Assembly: GCA_022478985.1 (NCBI GenBank)
Contig: JAKSZP010000150.1
Span: 106,151 to 170,150 of the forward strand
Length of the DNA stretch: 64,000 nt
Reading direction: 5' to 3'
Source of the DNA: Massospora cicadina
Taxonomy: Eukaryota; Entomophthoromycota; Entomophthoromycetes; Entomophthorales; Entomophthoraceae
Numbering within the stretch: position 1 is the first letter of the stretch; each line of letters begins with the position of its first letter. The notes under the pieces are model-generated. The model was given only the letters and a program-made list of their open reading frames with translations, did not search any database and had not been told where the DNA came from. Of the stretch, positions 57,501 through 64,000 are shown piece after piece. The position numbers were made by a program, and so were the translations under genes.

Positions 57501-58216
57501 TTCTTAAGGTTCTAACATGCCCCAGAGTACATTTCTGCATCAAAGAATGGAGAGGGATATTTGGCCACTCTTACTACTGAAGCCACATATCCCACCATAT
57601 CTTCAGCAACAGCATAAACGTTCTTATATTGTAATTGTAACTCCTTATCCACTTCCTGGGTTCTGCGGATAATTCTGGTGGTCAATCGTGGGTTCTCCGG
57701 GGTAATTTTATACAAAGGAATGGGGTCCATATCTAAGCCATTAGAGAATAAGTATGGCTTGGTTGTATATATGGCTAAGCCATTATTAAACGCATTTTTG
57801 GTCACGAATGGCCATATTTTCCATTTTGTCAATGGGTTGTATGACTTTATCAAGGCCATCAACCCCAGGCCCATTGTCAAGGATACCACCTGCACCATCC
57901 AAACGTGGTTTTAAGAAAAATCCAGTTTATATTATCATTTTATTATTTTTGACGAAAAGTTGGTGAATCTTGACTCTTGGACCATGATGCGTCTGTATCC
58001 ACTGGGTACAAGCAAGAACGGTGGGTACTTTCCAGTTAAAGGTAGCAAAAATAATGCCAAGATGCTCCAACCTTTGGGAAAAAGAATAAACAGGGGTGAT
58101 CCCCACCACGGCTGTGGCCAACAGCTGGCGCACACTGTTTGCCCTTTGTGAAAGTCCCACACATGAAAAGCTCATGCACATAAAGTAAATAAGTTGATTG
58201 ACTAATGTAAGGAGAG
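57501..58216 (-). pseudogene. LTR-3 residual gag segment
   Basis: Only about 0.7-0.8 kb between LTR and protease. A 128-residue open stretch (57898-57512) contains PLYKITPENPRLTTRIIRRT and ends SGAC; it aligns in order with element E near 60.45-60.3 kb, upstream of its protease. No CCHC knuckle and no capsid-like region are visible. About 1 kb present in element E is missing, so gag seems largely deleted. Confidence 0.6.
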
Positions 58217-59060
58217 TGTTATAACTCCCCTGTTTCCAGCGTGGTAGTGCATGGTGCATAGGGCCAACGCCAGGAACTAGTTGTTATTATTAAAGTTACT
58301 AAAGCCCCACAGAGGGTGCTTAAGTAGTAAAAACTTAAATTGAAGATAGTTATCATTAGAGGGAAAACCAAACTTGAACAACATGATGCTTATTATGGGA
58401 GTGTATTGGTGACCCAGGTTGGAGGGAACTTGGGCGGCCCAACGGTGCATGGATGGAGAGACTTATACATGGTAAAACTAAATGGTTAATGTTGTTTTAG
58501 ACCTCCTCAAAAAGGTCCGTGCACAAGTTTGTCCACAATAACATATATCTATATATATGTACTAGTGATGGGTTTTATTATGAGGTAAGTTGACCAATGA
58601 GAGATACTAGTCTCAACGTAAGAGATTTACGTAAATTTGGAGAAGCAATAAATCAGAGGAAGTGAATCTAAGCAAAGGCGCACCAATAAGCGCACGCTTC
58701 CATCATGCAATAAACTGCACTTATTAATTGACCAAACTCTGGTTATTAATTGTAGGAGAGGCAACCTGGGCTGAAAATTTTGAAACTGTATAGGTTTCAA
58801 GACCCTGTTCACTGAGAAACCAAATGAACCATTTTAATTAATTGAAAAGCTAGTGCATTTTAACTCACCTGCTGTTATACAGGGTCAAACTTCTCTTGCA
58901 TCTCTAGGACCAACCTGGGAATACCTCGCCTTCACCCAGAATTGGCCCAAGGTATGCCTGAGGTCAGGGAGGCCTACCAACTTCACCTTCTTGGCCTCCT
59001 GGCATGCAGCTTTGTCTTTAGTATTTGTACCCATGATTATGTCATGTTCAAGCCATGACA
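58217..59060 (-). repeat. LTR-3 5' LTR (right copy)
   Basis: 844 bp partner of 53119-53963 with the same terminal palindrome at 59040-59060 and the same TATA-like motif at 58541-58560. On the minus strand the internal region begins with CTCTCCTTACATTAG directly after it. Confidence 0.92.
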
Positions 59061-59990
59061 TTTTCTTCTCTTAGATGGCCACCCACTAGCCACAGGTGAA
59101 TCTTATGAGATGCTTAAATAGGGAATAAGACCAGGATTTCATATATAAGCCACAGCGCATAACCCAACAACTCTTTCAATGCCAAATCAACACAATGATG
59201 AAAAACTAAAGTTTTTCTTAAGAACAAAGGAATGACCCAGAATTTTACATTCACTTTCTGGTACAGAATGCAGTGAGCCATTCCTGCACCTTTTTGATAC
59301 AAATCTTATAAAATGCATTCAAGAAAGCCAGCTTAAAGAAGACTTTTGCCTTCATTATATATCGGAAATCTGTGCTTCCACAGGAATGGGATGAAGATTG
59401 TGTATGGTGATATTGTTCATGTTACCATTATCTTCAAAAGGGCATAGAATACCATCTGTCTTTTTACAAAGAATAGGGGTGAGCATACTGGAGTGGTACG
59501 CTAAAAGATGGTTTTTTGAAAATTGCTTTGTAATCTAAACATCTAATGATGCCTCCTCCCACACAGTCAAAGGGTAAATTGAGGAGGAACTAGGTCAAAT
59601 GTGAGTTTGAAATCACAATTAAACTCTGTATAATCAGATAAAGCATTTGTTGAAGTCGCACTAAGTGTAGACTCCAACTTCTCTAAGCAGAGAGTATTAG
59701 ATCTTATGGAGTGGGCTTCAGCATAGACGCAATATTCATCTTGTGTACATTGGGACACTGTGATAAAGTTTTCTGAGTGATTCTGTCTGACATGGAGAGT
59801 ATCAATTCTTGACCATTCTCCAAGGACATAGTTAAGCTATTGGCCTTCAAATTAAATTTTGAATACCAGTTTTTCACCACCAGCCCACTCCCAATATAAT
59901 TGGGTACAGCAAGTTTTTGACTTCCAAGAATTGGTCAGCCAACTGGTACTTCCCATCTTAATGATCATCCTTACCATGATTTTATGGCGG
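59061..59990 (-). pseudogene. Element E reverse transcriptase, 5' part
   Basis: Minus strand. YNIHHTQSSSHSCG-type linker readings, then VFFKLAFLNAF near 59350 and VNVKFWVIPLFLRKTLVFHH (RT strand pattern K.WVMPFGL...FQ.). LIYEILVLF near 59130 stands at the catalytic position where Y.DDIL is expected, so the catalytic pair is lost. The reading reaches 59061 and continues at 53118 after LTR-3. Confidence 0.72.
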
Positions 59991-61855
59991 GAACACCTAG
60001 GAAGCACCTCTCTAGGTATAACACCAAATAAGTAGCATAACTCGAAATATTCAGTTAGGTATAGGTCAATAATTTCTCAGAGGCACCAGTATTCACTAAA
60101 ATTGTTTTCCTAAACTTCCCTGATGAAGATAGAGTAGAAGGAAGCAAAAAGTACCCATAGTATGCATTATTTAAGTAGATAATGCCACCAAACTCAAGGT
60201 GAGATCAACTTTAGGCATAATAATGCCACCAAACCCAAGGTGTAATCAACTTCAGGTATAACAATGCCACCAGTTTGTGTTTTCATATAATAAAGGATTG
60301 GGATACTTTACCACTCATATGACTGATGTGACATACTCAGCAACACTTTCTGCAAACTAAACCCTTTACCATATTCTTTTTAGTAAATTTTTCCTACTCC
60401 TGAGTGCAGCAAACCATGTATGGAATCAGCTGAGGATTCTCAGGGGTGATCCCATATACAGATATTGCCCATGACGGCCTCACAAGAGCTCATAATCGAC
60501 TCATTTGTATACATGTAATTTATGTTATAAATGGAGTTTTTGGGATGAAAAGGAACTAAAACTAATTTGATAACCGTGTGTGCATTGTATCTTTACCAAG
60601 ACAGTAAGGCCTCTTCCACTGAGGGTTACATCATTCTGAGGAATTAAGCTACAGAATGAGAAGTTTATCAAGGGGAATTTAATTAAAACATTGGAGCTAG
60701 ATCATGCTAACCCTCAAATTTTCCCAAGAGCAAGGGCGCGGCACTGGAAGATATCACCATTTTTTACCAAAGAATTGGGCTTTTTGAGGACAATATCTAT
60801 AGGAGTGGTCACAAGCAAAGCATTCCAAGAGAATTATCTAAAACTTATAATCATAACTTGAGGCTGGACCCCTAATGGCCCTTGAAATTCTTTGTAAGCA
60901 AAGGCTTGACAATGGAAGGAGCCTCCATTTTTTTCAAAAGTTGGCTTTTGGGAGCAGTATTTATAGGGGTGGCTGCTAGTGAACCCTTCACGGCTAGTTA
61001 TCTGAAACATTTAATTAATATCGCAGCCTCAGGCCCCTGCTATCCTTTCGTTCTATTAGGATGGAAGATATTGATGAAAAATAAGACTCCATTTTCAAAG
61101 GAGAGTTGTTGATTACAACGCTGGTATTTATATGGGTCGCTGCCATGAATTACTCATGGGCAACTTACTGAACCTCACTTTGGGTAGGGCAGGAAATCAG
61201 AAAAGAAGAGAGCCAATCATAGGATCTGAGGCACAAATGGAGCTTGCCATTCCCGTGTGTCCTTTGGCTGACTGATTATGCTTCTTTGGGACAATGACGT
61301 TCTGACAACGTTAAGCCAAAGTAGGCCCTTGGGCCACCAACACATCATTATAAATCAGACTTATAGAATCATCCCTATTGGCTGGGTGCAAAAACCCCAT
61401 GGAAGGTTTGGAAGGAGCTGAACATGGGGTTACCCCCTCTTACAGAAGGCGTAAAACCTTATATCACCTTATCAACCATAGACAAGATCTCAAAACTATA
61501 AATACCCAGTCAGAAGAACTGTATAGAAACCAGTGCAGAAACTCAACGCCAAGAGAGGGTGAATGAGGGCTGTTTTTATTAAAATTGATAGAAGCTTAAG
61601 AAAAATTAGAGGCCCATGTGGTTGGGCCTTAAAAGGTATAAATACACCAGGTACGTTCAGGAAGGGTATAAGCCTTCCATAAACAGACAAAAAACGCCAA
61701 GTTGTGCAACAACCCAATTGGATAATAACACCGCCATGTAGAACCCAATGATTGTAGCACCTAACCACCGCATTTTGTATCTACTAAGAAAATGTCCTAC
61801 ATGAAAAAATGCCCACAAGTAGTATCAAATTTTTATTCATCTAATGTAAGGAGAA
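59991..61855 (-). pseudogene. Element E gag and protease
   Basis: The protease active-site region reads KTILVNTGASEKLLT near 60110-60065, with Asn replacing the catalytic Asp. Upstream (60.3-60.5 kb) is YGITPENPQLIPYMV, matching LTR-3. Between about 60.75 and 61.2 kb are diverged ~165-bp repeats, one reading CFACDHSYRYCPQK and another RFTSSHPYKYCSQK, which may be decayed CCHC knuckles. An open stretch of 90 residues lies at 61768-61496 near the 5' end, unassigned. Many stops. Confidence 0.6.
60181..60278. repeat. 41-bp tandem repeat, about 2.4 copies
   Basis: Units start at 60181, 60222 and 60263, each with AATGCCACCA; units 1 and 2 differ at a few positions (CAAACTCAAGG against CAAACCCAAGG). 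Lies within element E between protease and gag remnants; not seen in LTR-3, so it arose locally. Confidence 0.75.
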
Positions 61856-62499
61856 TGTCTATTTTTTCCATAAAATGGTTATTAAAATTGGGGAACACCT
61901 CCACTTTGCAATAGGCCGACCTTTACATAATTTATAAATATGAACTGGGTGCCCATGAGGAGTTAAATGGTGAGACTAGCAAAAGGGATCATGAAGTAAG
62001 AGAAAATCTAATAGCTTTACTTAGAGTGGAAGAGACTACTAACAGATAGATTGATTAAGAACTTCTCATTTAAGAAAAATTGGGAATATGGGCCTCAAAC
62101 TAAATTTTGGGGTTTAGAATGGATTCTGTCTAATAAAACCTGACTATCACTGATGGTAGTTTTATAGCTCAATTACACGCAAACTTGAGACTTTATTACC
62201 ATCTGAACTTTGACTTTTTAATAATAAAATTTAATAAATTAACAAAAAACGCGTTTAGAATTAAACGTAATGAATCATTATCATGTAAACAATAATGATA
62301 AATCTACAGCCTAGTTGATGTACAGTCTTGATCCCACCACGCGATTCCTGGGCATCAACCTGGCCTTCTTGGCCTTAACCCATCGTTAATCCACAGCATA
62401 TTTGATGTCAGGGAGGGCGGCTGACTTGATATCTTTGGTTCTGCTCATATCCTTCTTGTCCTGGAGATACACTCCAAAAACATGTCTTGGAACATGACA
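61856..62499 (-). repeat. Element E right LTR
   Basis: 644 bp, partner of the split left LTR. On the minus strand begins TGTCATGTTCC and ends ATAGACA, followed by TTCTCCTTACATTAG at the internal start. Confidence 0.86.
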
Positions 62500-64000
62500 G
62501 AAGCAACTGCCACCACCGTGTAGCTCCTTGTGTGACCAATGATAACATGGGTGGTAATTGTAAGCCCTCAGTTCTTCCCCTCTTCAATAAATTTGAAGTT
62601 CTGTGGATGAATATTTTTGGTGTTCTGGATTTTGTTTTTATTGTCAACACATCCAATTTTGTAGGCTAGTCTTAATTTTATTAGCTGTTGCCATGACATA
62701 ATTGACTGACCCTTAATTTTAACCACATCCAATATTCTTTTTTGGGTAGGTGATGCAATGGGCTCACTATAACAGATGAACCTCTAATCTGTTCTTAGTT
62801 TAATGTTCTCTATGTGGTCATTCTGTACCTTTATTTGATGTTTCTGCGCATTGTGGTAGATTTCTTTCTGATTCATCATCTTTTTCTCATGATTTGACTC
62901 CAGCTTTACCCCATACAGAGGGGGTAAATTCGTTCTTACCCTCTTCAGTGGTAGCGAATAAAGTTTTTGATTTATTAACACAGTTGAAGGTTTATCTTCA
63001 GCAAGTAATACAACCTCACCTTCCATTGTAGATGCCTAAAGAAGTGTAGCTCTCCTGGACTCCGTAAAAAGGGAATGCCCACTGTTTAGTGTAAGGTAGC
63101 TTGTTCTCAGACAACCAGGCTGAAATTTTCACACCATTAATTACTTTGGTGTCTTGATGATCTAAGCCCCAGTATCAAGATCAAATCACCTTTTACATGT
63201 TTTCACTTTGGGCGCGGGATCCTCATATTTTCCCTCTTTCATTAAAAATTTCCTGGTTTAGGCTCCTGGCTTGGGACTTCCCTTGGAGGTGCTTATTGCA
63301 GTAAGTCATGCAGCTCTGGATTCTGTCTCCGCAATTTATCTCTTGGGAATCTCAGTCGTCTTTCTTAATACAGATGGCTACAGTGGCGCCTCCATTGGTG
63401 CCACGCTTTAGAGTGCTCAAGTAAGTGTGGGAGGAACACCAAAAATTTTTCAAATGAGATTGCGTTGGGGAGATTTCTTCCAGATAGTGTTCAGCTCATC
63501 TTCTTATCATCAGAGTGCATTTTATGTCTTAGTTCCAGATGTGAGTGTCTTGTCATTTCCCAATGATGTACCTCCTCTTTGCTTCTAGCTAATTCAAGTT
63601 CATATACTTAGGCCCCTTCAGTTGAGTCCAACCCTAAGGTGAAGCAGATATCCTTGAATCTTCTGGTTTCTGTATTGTCTGAGCTGCAATAAGCTGCAAT
63701 TTTGGAGATCCATCCTGCCAAGTACCAGTTCCCCTTCCAGCTTCTAAAACAGTTGTTATTACAAGTTTTACCACATCTAATCCAGTTATGCCCCATGATG
63801 TTGCAAATAATAGTATCCTGCCCATTTTGTTGCCTATTAAAATCAATTGGGATTCAAAAAGTGTCTATTGATGCCTTTTGGATATTGCACGGCGGGAAAC
63901 TTAAAGAGTTTGAAAATAGCTCTGGATCTTTACTAGGATCTTGGAATGGGTTCATTTTAATTAATGCTACCTCTGCCCCAATGGCCTGTTATTAAGAAGG
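62500..64000 (-). other. Unresolved retroelement-like fragment
   Basis: Short minus-strand open stretches. One (63026-62784) starts MEGEVVLLAEDKPSTVLINQ, another (63846-63634) starts MILIGNKMGRILLF. A reading FDLDTGA near 63185 could be a protease active site, and ICNIMGHNWIRC near 63795 could be a damaged zinc knuckle. Order and strand fit gag then protease of an LTR element running off the window, but the evidence is weak and I assign no family. Confidence 0.35.

Larger units (their letters stand above)
53119..59060 (-). mobile_element. LTR-3: chromodomain Ty3/Gypsy element lacking most of gag
   Basis: LTRs of 845 bp (53119-53963) and 844 bp (58217-59060), both starting on the minus strand with TGTCATGGCTTGAACATGAC and ending with ATAACA or ATAGACA. 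The internal region of about 4.25 kb holds protease, RT, RNase H, integrase and chromodomain, but only ~0.8 kb before the protease. Inserted in the RT of element E: RT reading stops at 59061 and resumes at 53118. I see no clean 5-bp duplication at the junctions. LTR copies differ at roughly one base in ten where I compared them. Confidence 0.88.
40813..62499 (-). mobile_element. Element E: Ty3/Gypsy chromovirus with two LTR elements nested inside
   Basis: Left LTR 40813-41195 plus 49233-49493, right LTR 61856-62499, both 644 bp once LTR-2 and its duplication are removed. Between them the minus strand reads gag and protease (61.8-59.9 kb), RT to 59061, then RT continuing at 53118, RNase H, integrase and a chromodomain ending before 49494. 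LTR-3 is inserted in the RT and LTR-2 in the 3' LTR. No target duplication can be assigned, because the left LTR is also bounded by element-F internal sequence. Confidence 0.82.

Noticed and set aside
60181..60278. CRISPR-like array
   Set aside because: Only 2.4 contiguous units without spacers, in a eukaryotic retroelement; a plain tandem repeat.
1..64000. Host protein-coding genes
   Set aside because: Every stretch with recognisable domains is retroelement-derived and broken; remaining open frames are short and show no known domain or splice-consistent structure that I could support.

Overview
The window is a eukaryotic, gene-empty stretch built almost entirely of nested, decaying retrotransposons; I recognise no host gene. 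Non-LTR elements with an APE-type endonuclease, a reverse transcriptase (RT) with FADD and a C-terminal CCHC motif but no RNase H, together with Ty3/Gypsy elements of which two end in a chromodomain, suggest a repeat-rich filamentous fungus. Whether it is a rust-like basidiomycete or another lineage cannot be settled from this sequence. Every coding region carries stops or frameshifts, so coding entries are given as pseudogenes. Element names (LINE-A, B, C; LTR-1 to LTR-4; E; F) are mine. Layout: 1-4009 is LINE-A copy 1 (+), cut by the window edge. LTR-1 (+, about 4622-29913) is a Ty3/Gypsy element with ~1.08 kb LTRs. Its 5' LTR is split by LINE-B copy 1 (-, 5491-16742, 15-bp target-site duplication, TSD), and that LINE-B is itself split inside ORF1 by full-length LINE-A copy 2 (+, 10299-15576, 16-bp TSD). 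The LTR-1 body also holds an isolated LTR (23112-23654) and a 5'-truncated LINE-B copy 2 (-, 24681-27979, 16-bp TSD). LINE-C copy 1 (-, 30667-32582) follows. Element F (-, about 33.6-40.8 kb) is interrupted in its RNase H by LTR-4 (34461-36875), an LTR pair enclosing only ~0.64 kb of non-coding DNA. Element E (-, 40813-62499) has 644-bp LTRs. Its left LTR was hit by LTR-2 (+, 41196-49227, TSD TTAGT), whose own 5' LTR was hit by LINE-C copy 2 (41540-43466); its RT was hit by the chromovirus LTR-3 (-, 53119-59060). 62.5-64 kb is a further, unresolved retroelement fragment. The most unusual content is of two kinds. First, both LTR-1 and LTR-2 encode, between protease and RT, a domain with the sequence pattern of a trimeric dUTPase fold that has lost its catalytic aspartate. 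Second, LINE-C is an ORF1-only retroposon: two independent insertions of about 1.92 kb each, with flanking duplications and no RT, whose last ~36 bp resemble the 3' end of LINE-A, as expected if LINE-A enzymes mobilise it in trans.
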